This document shows positions 42,559 through 54,152 of a DNA stretch of 64,000 bases, piece by piece. The notes under the pieces were generated by a model. The model made no database searches and had not been told where the DNA came from. It saw nothing but the letters and a program-made list of their open reading frames with translations. The first letter of the stretch is position 1, and each line of letters starts with the position of its first letter. Source of the DNA: Mycolicibacter virginiensis (lineage in GTDB: Bacteria; Actinomycetota; Actinomycetes; Mycobacteriales; Mycobacteriaceae); the NCBI RefSeq assembly GCF_022374935.2, contig NZ_CP092430.2, positions 1,240,001 to 1,304,000 of the forward strand, written 5' to 3'. The translations under genes were made by a program, and so were the position numbers.

Positions 42559-44838
42559 TCACAGGCCGGTGCGGGCTTCCTTGGCCGCGGCAACCATATG
42601 GGCCAGCGATGCCGTCACCTCGTCGGGCTTGCGCGTCTTGAGACCGCAGTCGGGGTTCACCCAGAGGCGTTGCGCCGGAACAGCATCCAGCGCCTCGCGC
42701 AGCGAAGCAGCCATCTCGTCGGCGCTCGGCACGCGTGGCGAGTGGATGTCGTAGACACCCGGTCCCACCCCGTTGGAGAAGCCGATCGCGTTCAGGTCGT
42801 CGAGCACCTCCATGTGCGAGCGCGCCGCCTCGATCGAGGTGACGTCGGCATCCAGGTCGGCGATCGCACCGATCACCTCGCCGAACTCCGAGTAGCACAG
42901 GTGGGTGTGGATCTGCGTCGCGTCGGAGATGCCCGAGGTGGACATCCGGAACGAACCGACCGCCCAATCCAGGTAGGCCGCCTTGTCGGCGTCGCGCACC
43001 GGCAACAGCTCGCGCAGGGCGGGCTCGTCGACCTGGATCACCGCGATGCCGGCGGACTCCAGATCCACCGTCTCCTCACGGATCGCCAGCGCCACTTGGT
43101 AGGCGGTGTGGGCCAGCGGCTGGTCGTCACGGACGAACGACCAGGCCAGGATGGTCACCGGACCGGTGAGCATGCCCTTGACCGGCTTGTCGGTCAGCGA
43201 CTGGGCGTAGGTGGCCCAATCAACTGTCATCGGCTTGGGCCGCGTCACGTCGCCGAACAGCACCGGCGGGCGCACGCAGCGACTGCCGTAGGACTGCACC
43301 CAGCCGTTGCTGGTGGCGAAGAAGCCCTCGAGCTGCTCGGCGAAGTACTGCACCATGTCGTTGCGTTCCGGTTCGCCGTGCACCAGCACGTCGAGCCCGA
43401 GGTCCTCCTGCAACTTGATGACGGCGGCGACCTCCGCCTTCATCCGGTCGGTGTACTCCGCTTCGTTGATCTCCCCGGCCACCAGGGCCGCGCGGGCCTT
43501 GCGGATCTCCACGGTCTGCGGGAACGAACCGATGGTGGTGGTCGGCAGCGGCGGCAGGTGCAGCCGCTCGTCCTGGGCGGCGCGGCGTGCCTCGGCCGAA
43601 CCGCGCTGGATACCGGCCGCCCGGATCTCGGCGATCTGGGCGCGCAGCGCCGCGTTGTTCAGTCGCGGGTCGGACTTGCGGGAGGCGACCGCGGCGTTGG
43701 ACGCGGCGATCTCCGCGGCGACCGCGTCCCGGCCCTCACGCAGGGCGCGGGCCAGGGTGGCCACCTCGGTCACCTTCTCGGCGCCGAACGCCAGCCAGCT
43801 GCGCAGTGCGTCGTCCAGGCCGGTCTCGGGCTCCAGCGAGTAGGGCACGTGCAGCGTCGAGCACGACGTAGAGACAGCCACCGCCCCGGCGGGGCCCAGC
43901 AGTGACGCCAACTTGGCCAGCGCGGCCTGCAGGTCGGTGCGCCAGATGTTGCGGCCGTCGACGATCCCGGCGACCAGAATCTTGGAGGCCAGTTGGGGGA
44001 CCGATGCGATAGCGGTGTTGGGCCCGTAGACCAGGTCCACACCGATCGCCTCGACCGGGGTGTTGGCCAGCGCGGGCAGCCCGGCGCCGGGGTCACCGAA
44101 GTAGGTGGCCACGAAGATCGCCGGCCGGTTGCTCAGCCCGCCGAGGCGGCTGTACACCTGCTCGGCCAGGGCCGGGGCGTCCGCGGAGATATCGGTCACC
44201 AGCACCGGCTCGTCGATCTGCACCCATTCCGCGCCGGCGTCGGCCAGTTTGGCCAGCAGCTCGGCGTACACGTCGGTCAGCTCTTCGAGACGCGAGATCG
44301 GCGCCGGCGCACCGCCGACGGCCTTACTGAGCAACAGGAACGTGACCGGGCCGATGATCACCGGTCGGGCCACGTTTCCGCCGAAGCCCTGCTCCTTGGC
44401 CTCGGCGAGCTCGGAGAGCACCTTGGCGGGGTTGAGGGAGAACGTCGTGTCCGGGCCGATCTCCGGAACGATGTAGTGGTAGTTGGTGTCGAACCACTTC
44501 GTCATCTCCAGCGGAGCGATCTCGGCGTTGCCGCGGGCGGCGGCGAAGTAGCGGTCGAGCTCGTCGGCGACGCCGGCCACCCGGGCCGGGAGTGCCCCCA
44601 GCAGTACCGCGGTGTCGAGCATCTGGTCGTAGTAGGAGAACGTGTTCACCGGTACCGAGTCGAGCCCCGCGGCGGCCAGTTGAGCCCAGGTGTCCCGGCG
44701 CAGGCCAGCGGCCACCTTCTTCAGCTCGTCCTGGCCGATCCTTCCGGCCCAGTAGCTTTCGGTGGCGCGCTTGAGTTCGCGGCGCGGTCCGATTCGCGGT
44801 GAGCCGAGAACGGTGGCGGTAAAAGGTTGAACGGTCAC
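42559..44838 (-). CDS. metE: Cobalamin-independent methionine synthase MetE
   Basis: 759 residues from a GTG at 44838 with AAGGAT. Both halves of the duplicated barrel are visible: [17 protein letters not shown] at the N-terminus, and [16 protein letters not shown] starting the C-terminal half. Zinc ligands are in HTHLCYSEF and [10 protein letters not shown], with a Glu between. Transfers the methyl group of 5-methyl-THF polyglutamate to homocysteine. The upstream cobalamin riboswitch should switch it off when B12 allows MetH to work. Confidence 0.97.
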   Translation of the reverse strand: MTVQPFTATVLGSPRIGPRRELKRATESYWAGRIGQDELKKVAAGLRRDTWAQLAAAGLDSVPVNTFSYYDQMLDTAVLLGALPARVAGVADELDRYFAAARGNAEIAPLEMTKWFDTNYHYIVPEIGPDTTFSLNPAKVLSELAEAKEQGFGGNVARPVIIGPVTFLLLSKAVGGAPAPISRLEELTDVYAELLAKLADAGAEWVQIDEPVLVTDISADAPALAEQVYSRLGGLSNRPAIFVATYFGDPGAGLPALANTPVEAIGVDLVYGPNTAIASVPQLASKILVAGIVDGRNIWRTDLQAALAKLASLLGPAGAVAVSTSCSTLHVPYSLEPETGLDDALRSWLAFGAEKVTEVATLARALREGRDAVAAEIAASNAAVASRKSDPRLNNAALRAQIAEIRAAGIQRGSAEARRAAQDERLHLPPLPTTTIGSFPQTVEIRKARAALVAGEINEAEYTDRMKAEVAAVIKLQEDLGLDVLVHGEPERNDMVQYFAEQLEGFFATSNGWVQSYGSRCVRPPVLFGDVTRPKPMTVDWATYAQSLTDKPVKGMLTGPVTILAWSFVRDDQPLAHTAYQVALAIREETVDLESAGIAVIQVDEPALRELLPVRDADKAAYLDWAVGSFRMSTSGISDATQIHTHLCYSEFGEVIGAIADLDADVTSIEAARSHMEVLDDLNAIGFSNGVGPGVYDIHSPRVPSADEMAASLREALDAVPAQRLWVNPDCGLKTRKPDEVTASLAHMVAAAKEARTGL

Positions 44839-44930
44839 GATTTGATCCTTCAATCGACGAGGGTGGGTCAACGCCAGCAGCCGCCCAGCTGATCCGGTCC
44901 CGTGCCTATATATAAAGCACTATAACCCTC

Positions 44931-44958
44931 AAAACCAGACGCCTATTCCGCGAGGCGT
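44931..44958 (-). terminator. Riboswitch expression-platform terminator
   Basis: ACGCCT/AGGCGT hairpin followed on the minus strand by CTGGTTTT, located just after the cobalamin riboswitch. It looks like the regulated terminator controlling metE. Confidence 0.6.
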
Positions 44959-44974
44959 TGATCCGCCGGGCGCG

Positions 44975-45165
44975 GCGCGCCCAGCACAACGGGCAGGTAT
45001 TCGGACTCGCAGGCGCGCACCGAGGTGCACCTAATGGCCGTCGCTTCCCAGTCGGTGGGCTAACCCGTGACCAGTGCTTATGACGGCGGTCGTTCCTGCA
45101 TACCGCTGCGGGACAGTCCCGGATTCTCACCGGGTTCCCTCTTGCGCTCCACGGAAAACTGCGTA
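44975..45165 (-). ncRNA. Cobalamin (B12) riboswitch upstream of metE
   Basis: The minus strand contains the hallmark segments in order: a GGGAACCCGGTGAGAATCC stretch (45140-45121), GACTGTCCCGCAGCGG, the CACTGG...TGGGAAG pair, and the B12 box GAGTCCGAATACCTGCC (about 45008-44992). Limits are approximate. M. tuberculosis metE is likewise B12-regulated, so the arrangement is expected. Confidence 0.92.
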
Positions 45166-45232
45166 AACTGCGGTGCGCTCGATGCCGAGGCCGCCTGGCG
45201 GCGACAACGGCAAACCAGTTGCGTGATCGAGA

Positions 45233-45892
45233 TTACTCGGCTCGACCGGCCGCGAGTGCCTCCGGGATCGGGGTCTGGCCGTCGTTGAACTCGACGGTGC
45301 GGCCGATAGTCGACTTGTCGGCCAGGCAGGCCGCGATCGTCAACGCGACGTTGCCGCGAGAGACCTGGCCTTTAGCCGTGTCGGGACCGACGGCGATTTT
45401 GCCGGTAGCCGGGTCGAGAGACAGCCGGCTGGGGCCCAGCACCGTCCAGTCCAGGTCGCTGGCGCGTAGGTGGGCGTCGGCGGCGGCCTTGGCCTGCGCG
45501 TACGGATAAAACGGATCGGCTTCGGGAACGCCGTGATCGGGGCCCGCGCCGAAGTAGGACACCATCACGAAGCGCCGCACACCGGCTTTCGCGGCGGCGT
45601 CGATGCTGCGAATGGCGGCGTCACGGTCGACGGCGTAGGTGCGTGCCGGGTTTCCGCCGCCGGCGCCGGCGGAGAACACCACCGCGTCGTGGTCTGCCAT
45701 GAGTCGGGCGAGACCGTCGGTGTCGAGCTGCTCGATGTCGGCCACCACCGGGACCGCACCGGTGACCGCGACCTCTTCGGCGTGGTCGGGGTTGCGGAAC
45801 ACCGAACTGACTTGATCGCCGCGGGCGGCGAGGATGGGGGCCAGCAGCAGGGCAATCTTGCCGTGGCCGCCGATGATCACGATGCGTGCCAT
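45233..45892 (-). CDS. NAD(P)-binding atypical SDR / NmrA-like protein
   Basis: 219 residues from the ATG at 45892. Rossmann motif IVIIGGHGKIALLL (GGxGxIA), then the SAGAGGGNPARTYAVDRDAAIRS region and FVMVSYFGAGPD, matching NAD(P)-dependent epimerase-like proteins of the atypical SDR class; the catalytic Tyr-x3-Lys is YPYAQAK-like. Substrate unknown. Confidence 0.75.
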   Translation of the reverse strand: MARIVIIGGHGKIALLLAPILAARGDQVSSVFRNPDHAEEVAVTGAVPVVADIEQLDTDGLARLMADHDAVVFSAGAGGGNPARTYAVDRDAAIRSIDAAAKAGVRRFVMVSYFGAGPDHGVPEADPFYPYAQAKAAADAHLRASDLDWTVLGPSRLSLDPATGKIAVGPDTAKGQVSRGNVALTIAACLADKSTIGRTVEFNDGQTPIPEALAAGRAE

Positions 45893-45999
45893 GGATCCGA
45901 CGGTACGCGGGAGCCCCCGGAGTGACCCCCGCTGACGCCGGCCGAGCGCGCCCGTCGACAATCGAGGCAACAAGACCCCGAATTGATAAAGGAGCACCC

Positions 46000-47145
46000 A
46001 TGGCTGAAGCCGTCATCGTCGAAGCGGTGCGCGCGCCGATCGGCAAGCGCAACGGCGGACTGTCCGGGGTACACCCGGCCGAGCTGTCCGCCCAGGTGCT
46101 CAACGGGCTGGTCAACCGGGCAGGCGTGGACCCGGCGCTGGTCGACGACGTGATCTGGGGCTGTGTCATGCAGGCCGGTGAGCAGGCCCTGGACATCGGC
46201 CGCACGGCGGTGCTGAGCGCGGGCTGGCCGGAGACGGTGCCGGCGGTGACCGTGGACCGCCAGTGTGGCTCCAGCCAGCAGTCGGTGCACTTTGCCGCCG
46301 CCGGTGTGGTCGCCGGACACTACGACGTCGTGGTCGCCGGCGGCGTCGAGTCGATGTCGCGTACCCCGATGGGCTCCTCGCTGGCCAACGGTGGCCGTCC
46401 GTACGGGGACTCCTTCAAGGCGCGCTACAGCCAGACCCCCAACCAGGGCATCGGTGCGGAGATGATGGCCACCAAGTGGGGCCTGAGCCGTACCGCGCTC
46501 GACGAGTTCGCGCTGGCATCGCACGAAAAGGCCGGTGCCGCACAGGACGCCGGCGCGTTCAAGGACGAGATCGTCTCGATCACGGACCCCGAGGGCAACG
46601 TCATCAGCGAGGATGAGGGCATCCGCCGCGGTACTACCCTGGAGAAGATGGCCCAGCTCAAGCCCGCTTTCAAGGAGGACGGCGTGATCCACGCCGGTAA
46701 CTCCAGCCAGATCTCCGACGGCTCGGCGGCGCTGCTGTTCATGTCGGCGGCCAAGGCGCGCGAACTGGGCCTGACCCCGCTGGCCCGGGTGCACACCGCG
46801 ACGCTGGCCGGTGCCGACCCGGTGATGATGCTGTCCGCGCCGATCCCGGCGACCCAGAAGGCGCTGCAGCGCTCCGGCCTGAGCATCGACGACATCGGGG
46901 TGTTCGAGGTCAACGAGGCCTTCGCCCCGGTGCCCATGGCTTGGCTCGCCGAACTCGGTGCCGACCCGAAGAAGCTCAACCCCAACGGCGGTGCGATCGC
47001 GCTGGGTCACCCGCTCGGCGGCTCCGGTGCCCGGATCATGACCACCATGCTTTACCACATGCGCGCCAACGGAATTCGCTACGGACTGCAGACCATGTGC
47101 GAAGGCGGCGGCCAGGCCAACGCGACCATCCTGGAGCTGCTGTGA
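46000..47145 (+). CDS. Acetyl-CoA acetyltransferase / thiolase
   Basis: 381 residues from ATG behind AAAGGAG. Active-site Cys in DRQCGSSQQ (residue ~89), NEAFAPVP, GGAIALGHPLGGSGAR with the catalytic His, and CEGGGQAN with the second Cys. Overlaps the following crotonase gene by GTGA. Corresponds in order to Rv1135A of M. tuberculosis as I recall. Confidence 0.93.
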   Translation: MAEAVIVEAVRAPIGKRNGGLSGVHPAELSAQVLNGLVNRAGVDPALVDDVIWGCVMQAGEQALDIGRTAVLSAGWPETVPAVTVDRQCGSSQQSVHFAAAGVVAGHYDVVVAGGVESMSRTPMGSSLANGGRPYGDSFKARYSQTPNQGIGAEMMATKWGLSRTALDEFALASHEKAGAAQDAGAFKDEIVSITDPEGNVISEDEGIRRGTTLEKMAQLKPAFKEDGVIHAGNSSQISDGSAALLFMSAAKARELGLTPLARVHTATLAGADPVMMLSAPIPATQKALQRSGLSIDDIGVFEVNEAFAPVPMAWLAELGADPKKLNPNGGAIALGHPLGGSGARIMTTMLYHMRANGIRYGLQTMCEGGGQANATILELL

Positions 47146-47948
47146 GTACTGGTGCTGCTGTGAGTGACGCGGCCGTTCTGGTAGAGCGGCGCGGGAACGT
47201 CCTGCTGATCACGATCAACCGGCCCGACGCCCGTAATGCGATCAACGGCGCCGTCAGTGCCGGCATCGGCGACGCCTTGGCGCAGGCTCAAGACGACGAT
47301 GAGGTGCGCGCGGTAGTGCTCACCGGAGCCGGCGACAAGTCGTTCAGTGCCGGAGCCGACCTCAAGGCGATCGCCAACCGGGAGAACATCTACCACCCCG
47401 AACACCCGGAGTGGGGTTTCGCCGGCTTCGTGCAGCACTTCATCGACAAGCCCGTCATCGCGGCGGTCAACGGCACCGCGCTGGGCGGCGGCACCGAGAT
47501 CGCGCTGGCCAGCGACCTGGTGATCGCCGAGCAGCGCGCCCAATTCGGGCTGCCCGAGGTCAAGCGCGGTCTGATCGCCGGTGCCGGCGGGGTGTTCCGC
47601 ATCATCGATCAGCTGCCCCGCAAAGTTGCCCTGGAGCTGCTCTACACCGGGGAGCCCATCTCGGCGGCCGACGCGGCCCGCTGGGGACTGGTCAACCGGG
47701 TGGTCGAGGACGGCGGAGCGCTGGAGGCAGCACTTGAGTTGGCCGAACGGATCACCGTCAACGCGCCGTTGTCGGTGCGGGCCAGCAAGCGGATCGCCTA
47801 CGGCGTCGACGACGGCGCCATCCCCGGCGAAGTGGACGGTTGGGCTCGCACCGGCCGGGAGTTCTCCGCTGTGCTGCGGTCCGAGGACGCCAAGGAGGGC
47901 CCCCGGGCGTTCGCCGAGAAGCGCGCACCAGTGTGGAAGGCGCGTTGA
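47142..47948 (+). CDS. Enoyl-CoA hydratase family protein
   Basis: 268 residues; the start is GTG overlapping the thiolase stop, with another GTG 18 nt later. Crotonase fold: NRPDARNAINGAV, FSAGADLKAIA, GTALGGGTEIALASD and GLPEVKRGLIAGAGG, containing the two catalytic Glu positions. Same operon as the thiolase. Order matches Rv1136. Confidence 0.88.
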   Translation: MSTGAAVSDAAVLVERRGNVLLITINRPDARNAINGAVSAGIGDALAQAQDDDEVRAVVLTGAGDKSFSAGADLKAIANRENIYHPEHPEWGFAGFVQHFIDKPVIAAVNGTALGGGTEIALASDLVIAEQRAQFGLPEVKRGLIAGAGGVFRIIDQLPRKVALELLYTGEPISAADAARWGLVNRVVEDGGALEAALELAERITVNAPLSVRASKRIAYGVDDGAIPGEVDGWARTGREFSAVLRSEDAKEGPRAFAEKRAPVWKAR

Positions 47949-48472
47949 GCGGCGTGCCCGAGCCGCTTCTCATCTCCATCCGCGGGCGCGCCCCGCAGCT
48001 ACACCCGGAGTCCTGGGTGGCGCCCAACGCCAGCCTGATCGGCCAGGTCAGCCTGGCCGCTCGGGCCAGCGTCTGGTACTCGGCGACACTGCGCGCCGAG
48101 GTCGAGCCGATCGAGATCGGGATCGACACCAACATCCAGGACGGCGTGACCGTCCACGTCGACAAGGAGTTCCCCTGCCGAGTGGGGGCGCACGTCAGCG
48201 TCGGGCACAACGCGGTGCTGCACGGTTGCACCATTGAGGACGACTGCCTGATCGGCATGGGAGCGATCGTCCTCAATGGCGCCGTGGTGGGGGCGGGCTC
48301 GCTGGTCGCGGCCGGTGCCGTCATCCCGCAGGGGATGGTGGTGCCGCCGCGGTCACTGGTGTCGGGGGTGCCGGGACGGGTGCGGCGCGACCTGAGCGAG
48401 GCCGAGGTCCGTAACAATCGGCACAATGCCGCGGCATACCGGCGCTTGATCGAAGTCCATCGAGCGAACTAA
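47945..48472 (+). CDS. Gamma-carbonic-anhydrase-like left-handed beta-helix protein
   Basis: 175 residues from a TTG at 47945 (GTG at 47954 is an alternative). A left-handed beta-helix with hexapeptide repeats and the metal-type histidines HVDKEFPCRVGAHVSVGHNAVLHGC, as in YrdA-like gamma-carbonic anhydrases. Third gene of the operon; enzymatic activity is not certain. Confidence 0.75.
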   Translation: MSGVPEPLLISIRGRAPQLHPESWVAPNASLIGQVSLAARASVWYSATLRAEVEPIEIGIDTNIQDGVTVHVDKEFPCRVGAHVSVGHNAVLHGCTIEDDCLIGMGAIVLNGAVVGAGSLVAAGAVIPQGMVVPPRSLVSGVPGRVRRDLSEAEVRNNRHNAAAYRRLIEVHRAN

Positions 48473-48551
48473 CGCATTCGGGCCACCGGCCGCCGTTTCG
48501 CCGCTACGTTTTAGGGACGTTGCACAACCCGCCGCTGAGGGGACGTCCTGC

Positions 48552-49271
48552 ATGACCCAGATCAGTCCAACCCGCCCCGGCCTGCTGCGTGAGATCACCG
48601 ACATCATGACCAAGGTCGCCCTGCCCTATCACGAGCCACGGGCAGTGGTGCAGCGGCGGCGTGCCGTCGTCGGAGTGGTCGTGGTGATCGGCGCCGCGGT
48701 ACTGGCCGCCATGCACAGCAAACTTCCAGGCGATGCGGCGTTCTACTGGCTGTCGCTGGTGTTGGCGGTGGTCTGGACGGTGGGGGCGGTGGTGGCCGGC
48801 CCGCTGCACCTGGGCGTGTTGCGGTTCCGCGGACGCAACGAGCGGCCGGTGTTCACCGGTACCGGTGTGGGCCTGGTGCTCGGCGGGGTGTTCCTGCTGG
48901 GCGGGCTTGCGGTACAAGACATTCCGCCGATGGCCGATCAGGTGGTCGCGATCTTGGCCTACACCACCGAAGTCTCCTGGCGGCTGGTGGTGCTGATCGC
49001 CCTGGTCAACGCGATCGCCGAGGAGTTGTTCTTCCGCGGCGCACTGTTCAGTGCGTTCGGTCGCCGGTCCCCGCTGGTGTTTTCCACCCTGCTCTACGTC
49101 GCGGCGATGATGGCCGCGGGCAACCTCATGGTGGGGGTGGCCGCGCTGGTGCTCGGTACCGTCTGCGCCCTCGAGCGCCGCGCTACCGGTGGAGTGCTGG
49201 CTCCGGTGCTGACCCACCTGGTGTGGGGGCTGGTGATGGTGCTGGCGCTACCCCCGATCTTCGGGATGTAG
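48552..49271 (+). CDS. CPBP-family intramembrane metalloprotease
   Basis: 239 residues, six or so membrane helices. The protease motif EExxxR is AIAEELFFRGALF (residues ~155-167), with a following His (LVWG region contains a late THLVW). Members process prenylated or small membrane peptides; bacterial targets are mostly unknown. Confidence 0.8.
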   Translation: MTQISPTRPGLLREITDIMTKVALPYHEPRAVVQRRRAVVGVVVVIGAAVLAAMHSKLPGDAAFYWLSLVLAVVWTVGAVVAGPLHLGVLRFRGRNERPVFTGTGVGLVLGGVFLLGGLAVQDIPPMADQVVAILAYTTEVSWRLVVLIALVNAIAEELFFRGALFSAFGRRSPLVFSTLLYVAAMMAAGNLMVGVAALVLGTVCALERRATGGVLAPVLTHLVWGLVMVLALPPIFGM

Positions 49272-49280
49272 GCACCGATC

Positions 49281-50090
49281 TCAGGAGTCGGTGAAATTGG
49301 GGGAGCGCCGCTCCTGAAAGGCGCGGGCGCCCTCACGGAAGTCGTGGGCGTTCAACAGGATTGACTGCCCGACGTATTCGCGGTCCAGGGTGGCATCCAG
49401 CTCGGTCAGGGTCGCAGTGTTGATGGCGTGCTTGGTCTTGGCGAACGCCGCGGCGGGGCCGGCCAGCAAGTCGGCCAGCAGCTTGTCCACCTCGGCGTCG
49501 AACTGCTCGGCCTGGTACACCGCGCTGATCAGGCCCCATTCCAGGGCGTCGGCGGCCGACAGTCGTTCGGCCAGCAGCGCCAACCGCATGGCGCGGGTCC
49601 GGCCCACGGCCGCGGCAACCAGTGCGGAGGCGCCACCGTCGGGCATCAGCCCAATCTTGGTGAATGCCAACAGGAAAAAGGCCTTGTCCGAGGCCACGAT
49701 CAGGTCGCAGGCCAGCGCCAGCGACACACCGATACCGGCCGCCGGGCCCTGCACGACGGCCACCACCGGCCGCGGCAACGCGACGATCGCCCGGATCGCA
49801 CGATTGGCCTCGACGATGATCTCGGTTGCCAGTTCATCGGTTGCATCTTCGGCACTGATCCCGGCGCCGGAGCAGAAGCCGCGCCCCGCCCCGCCGAACC
49901 GCACCGCGCGCACCCGCGGGTCGCGCCCGGCGGCTTCCATGGCGTCGGCGATACCGGCCAGCACTGACGTGGTTACCGAGTTGAGGCTCTCGGGGCGGTC
50001 GATGGTCACCGAGAGCACCCCGTCGGTCAAGGTGACGGACACGCCCGCCACCGGGGCCAGGGTGTCGATGCCGGAGTCGATTGCAGTCAT
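49281..50090 (-). CDS. Enoyl-CoA hydratase/isomerase family protein (EchA11-like)
   Basis: 269 residues from the ATG at 50090. [45 protein letters not shown] and [14 protein letters not shown] fit the crotonase fold; the first catalytic Glu position appears replaced (GVSLAL) and the second reads DGG, so true hydratase activity is doubtful. Divergent from mcr with 51 bp between. Order suggests echA11 (Rv1141c). Confidence 0.82.
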   Translation of the reverse strand: MTAIDSGIDTLAPVAGVSVTLTDGVLSVTIDRPESLNSVTTSVLAGIADAMEAAGRDPRVRAVRFGGAGRGFCSGAGISAEDATDELATEIIVEANRAIRAIVALPRPVVAVVQGPAAGIGVSLALACDLIVASDKAFFLLAFTKIGLMPDGGASALVAAAVGRTRAMRLALLAERLSAADALEWGLISAVYQAEQFDAEVDKLLADLLAGPAAAFAKTKHAINTATLTELDATLDREYVGQSILLNAHDFREGARAFQERRSPNFTDS

Positions 50091-50141
50091 GGCCCTCACC
50101 CTAGGATGCACATCACACAGGCACACGACGAGGAGGCAGAT

Positions 50142-51227
50142 ATGGCGGGACCACTGGCGGGGCTGCGGGTCATCGAACTGGCCGGGATCGGACCGGGACC
50201 GCACGCAGCGATGATCCTCGGCGACCTGGGCGCTGACGTGGTCCGCGTGGAGCGACCGCCGAAATTCGGTGGCGGGGCCAGCAAGGACACCATGCTGCGC
50301 AACCGGCGCTCGGTGACCGCCGACCTGAAGTCGCCGGAGGGCCGCGACCTGGTGCTGCAGCTGGTCGCCAAGGCCGATGTGCTGATCGAGGGTTTCCGGC
50401 CGGGCGTCACCGAGCGACTCGGTCTGGGCCCGGAGGACTGCGCCAAGGTCAACGAGCGGCTGATCTACGGCCGGATGACCGGCTGGGGACAGACCGGCCC
50501 GCGCGCCCAACAGGCCGGCCACGACATCAACTACATCTCGCTGAACGGCACCTTGCACTCCGTCGGCCGCAAGGGGGAGCGCCCCGTGCCGCCGCTGAAC
50601 CTGACCGGTGACTTCGGCGGTGGGTCGATGTTCCTGCTGGTCGGCATCCTGTCCGCGCTGTGGGAGCTGCAGCGTTCCGGCAAGGGCCAGGTGATCGATG
50701 CGGCGATGGTCGACGGGGCCAGCGTGCTCTCGGCGATGATGTGGAGCTTCCGCTCGCAGGGGCTGTGGAGCGACGAGCGTGGTGTCAACATGCTCGACAC
50801 CGGTGCGCCCTACTACGACACCTACGAATGTGCCGACGGCAAGTACGTGTCCGTCGGCTCGATCGAGCCGCAGTTCTACGCCGAACTGCTGGCCAAGCTG
50901 GAGCTGGACCCCGCCGAGTTGCCGGCGCAGAACGACGTCAGTGGTTGGCCGGTGCTGCGGGAGAAGCTGACCGCGGCGTTCGCCGCCCACGACCGGGACC
51001 ACTGGGCCAAGGTGTTCGCCACCTCCGATGCCTGCGTGGCGCCGGTGTTGGCCTTCAACGAGGTGCAGGCAGATTCGCACATCACCGAGCGCGACACGTT
51101 CTACGACGTCGACGGTTACTTGCAGCCGATGCCGGCGCCGCGGTTCTCCCGCAGCGTTCCCGACGTCCCGACGCCGCCTGCCGTTCTGGGAGCCGACAAC
51201 GAGTCCATCCTGAGCGACTGGGTATAG
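50142..51227 (+). CDS. mcr: Alpha-methylacyl-CoA racemase (CaiB/BaiF class III)
   Basis: 361 residues from an ATG behind AGGAGG. N-terminus [41 protein letters not shown] segment. Catalytic His in [11 protein letters not shown], Asp in LTGDFGGGS and Glu in YDTYECADG match the known Mcr active site. Racemises methyl-branched acyl-CoA esters in fatty acid and sterol side chain oxidation. Confidence 0.93.
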   Translation: MAGPLAGLRVIELAGIGPGPHAAMILGDLGADVVRVERPPKFGGGASKDTMLRNRRSVTADLKSPEGRDLVLQLVAKADVLIEGFRPGVTERLGLGPEDCAKVNERLIYGRMTGWGQTGPRAQQAGHDINYISLNGTLHSVGRKGERPVPPLNLTGDFGGGSMFLLVGILSALWELQRSGKGQVIDAAMVDGASVLSAMMWSFRSQGLWSDERGVNMLDTGAPYYDTYECADGKYVSVGSIEPQFYAELLAKLELDPAELPAQNDVSGWPVLREKLTAAFAAHDRDHWAKVFATSDACVAPVLAFNEVQADSHITERDTFYDVDGYLQPMPAPRFSRSVPDVPTPPAVLGADNESILSDWV

Positions 51228-51269
51228 TCCCGACCAACCAGACGGTTGGGATTGAGAGGGGCCAAGAGA

Positions 51270-53061
<1,792 letters not shown>

Positions 53062-53095
53062 TCGTGTTTAGGCCGTCGGCCTGACGCTTTACCTG

Positions 53096-53157
53096 CGCCG
53101 AACGTGCATCTGGTGCGAAGATCCCGCAGATTTTCCGCACTGGTTGCACGTTCGGCG
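53096..53157. terminator. Long inverted repeat, probable bidirectional terminator
   Basis: CGCCGAACGTGCA pairs with TGCACGTTCGGCG around a 36-nt interior that itself carries a GTGCG/CGCAC pair. It sits between the nitronate monooxygenase and the convergent FAH gene. This type of palindrome is frequent in mycobacterial intergenic regions, as I recall. Confidence 0.65.
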
Positions 53158-53195
53158 TTGTCGTTCAACGACACTGGGGGTCGCAGCCCTTTGCG

Positions 53196-54152
53196 TTATC
53201 GGCCGGCTGCCGCGGCGGCGTAGCGCACGGTGTTGCGTTGGGTGCCCAAGTCGATCGCACCGTCATCGGTTGCCACGCCGGCCTCGACGATGTCGCCGTC
53301 GCGCAGGTAGCGGGGATTGCCGGCCTGCCGCTTGAAGAAGGCCTTCCACTTCAGTGCCGGCGGCAGCAAGGAGCCCAGGATCTCGATCGGCTTGGGTGGG
53401 GCGCTGAGCGCGGTGCCGGCCGGGGTGCCGGTCAGGATCAGATCTCCGGGCGTGAGATTCTGAAACCGAGTCAGGCTCTGCAGGGCTTGCAGGGGCCGAT
53501 ACAGCATGTCGCCGTCCACAGTGCTGTCCTGCCGAATCTCGCCGTTGACCGCCAGGCGAAGGCGCAACTGCCCGAAACGTGCCCAGTCTGCGGCGCCGAG
53601 CAGCACCAGCGCCGGGCCGACCGGGGTGAATCCGGGGTAGGACTTGGCCTCGTAGAACTGGGTCTGCGGCAGTTGGACGTCGCGGGCCGACACGTCGTTG
53701 GTGACCACCAGGCCGGCGATCAGCTGCGGCAGGTCGGCCTCGGAAATCGTTGCACCGACCGGGATGTCACGAGCTATGACCAGGCCGATCTCGACCTCGT
53801 AGTCGAGCAGGCGGACATGGCTGGGCTTGACCACGTCGTCGAACGGGCCGGTGATCGACGCGGAGGACTTGCGGAAGAAGGTCAGCGGCACCGACGCCGG
53901 GTTCATGCCGGCGTCTTTGATATGCGAGACGAAGTTGGTCATCTGGGCGATCACCCGGCACGGCGCTGTCACCGGGGAAAGCAGGGCAAGGCCCTCGACC
54001 GGGACGACGTCGTGACTGCTCGCAGCGGCTTCGATGGCGGCCCGATCGGCCAACAGCGCCCCGGTGGTGGTGGCGCGTGTGTCGATCCGGGCGGCTCCGG
54101 CCGGGGTGCGCACCCACCAGCCCTCGGCGGTGCGAAGTACGGAAACGGTCAT
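53196..54152 (-). CDS. Fumarylacetoacetate hydrolase (FAH) family protein
   Basis: 318 residues. The metal-binding Glu/Glu/Asp set appears in LDYEVEIGLVIARD and VTNDVSARDVQ; the fold continues to GTPAGTALSAPP. Hydrolyses or decarboxylates ring-cleavage products in aromatic pathways. First gene downstream of the extradiol dioxygenase (overlap 4 nt), so the three genes FAH, dioxygenase and TetR form one leftward operon. Confidence 0.88.
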   Translation of the reverse strand: MTVSVLRTAEGWWVRTPAGAARIDTRATTTGALLADRAAIEAAASSHDVVPVEGLALLSPVTAPCRVIAQMTNFVSHIKDAGMNPASVPLTFFRKSSASITGPFDDVVKPSHVRLLDYEVEIGLVIARDIPVGATISEADLPQLIAGLVVTNDVSARDVQLPQTQFYEAKSYPGFTPVGPALVLLGAADWARFGQLRLRLAVNGEIRQDSTVDGDMLYRPLQALQSLTRFQNLTPGDLILTGTPAGTALSAPPKPIEILGSLLPPALKWKAFFKRQAGNPRYLRDGDIVEAGVATDDGAIDLGTQRNTVRYAAAAAGR

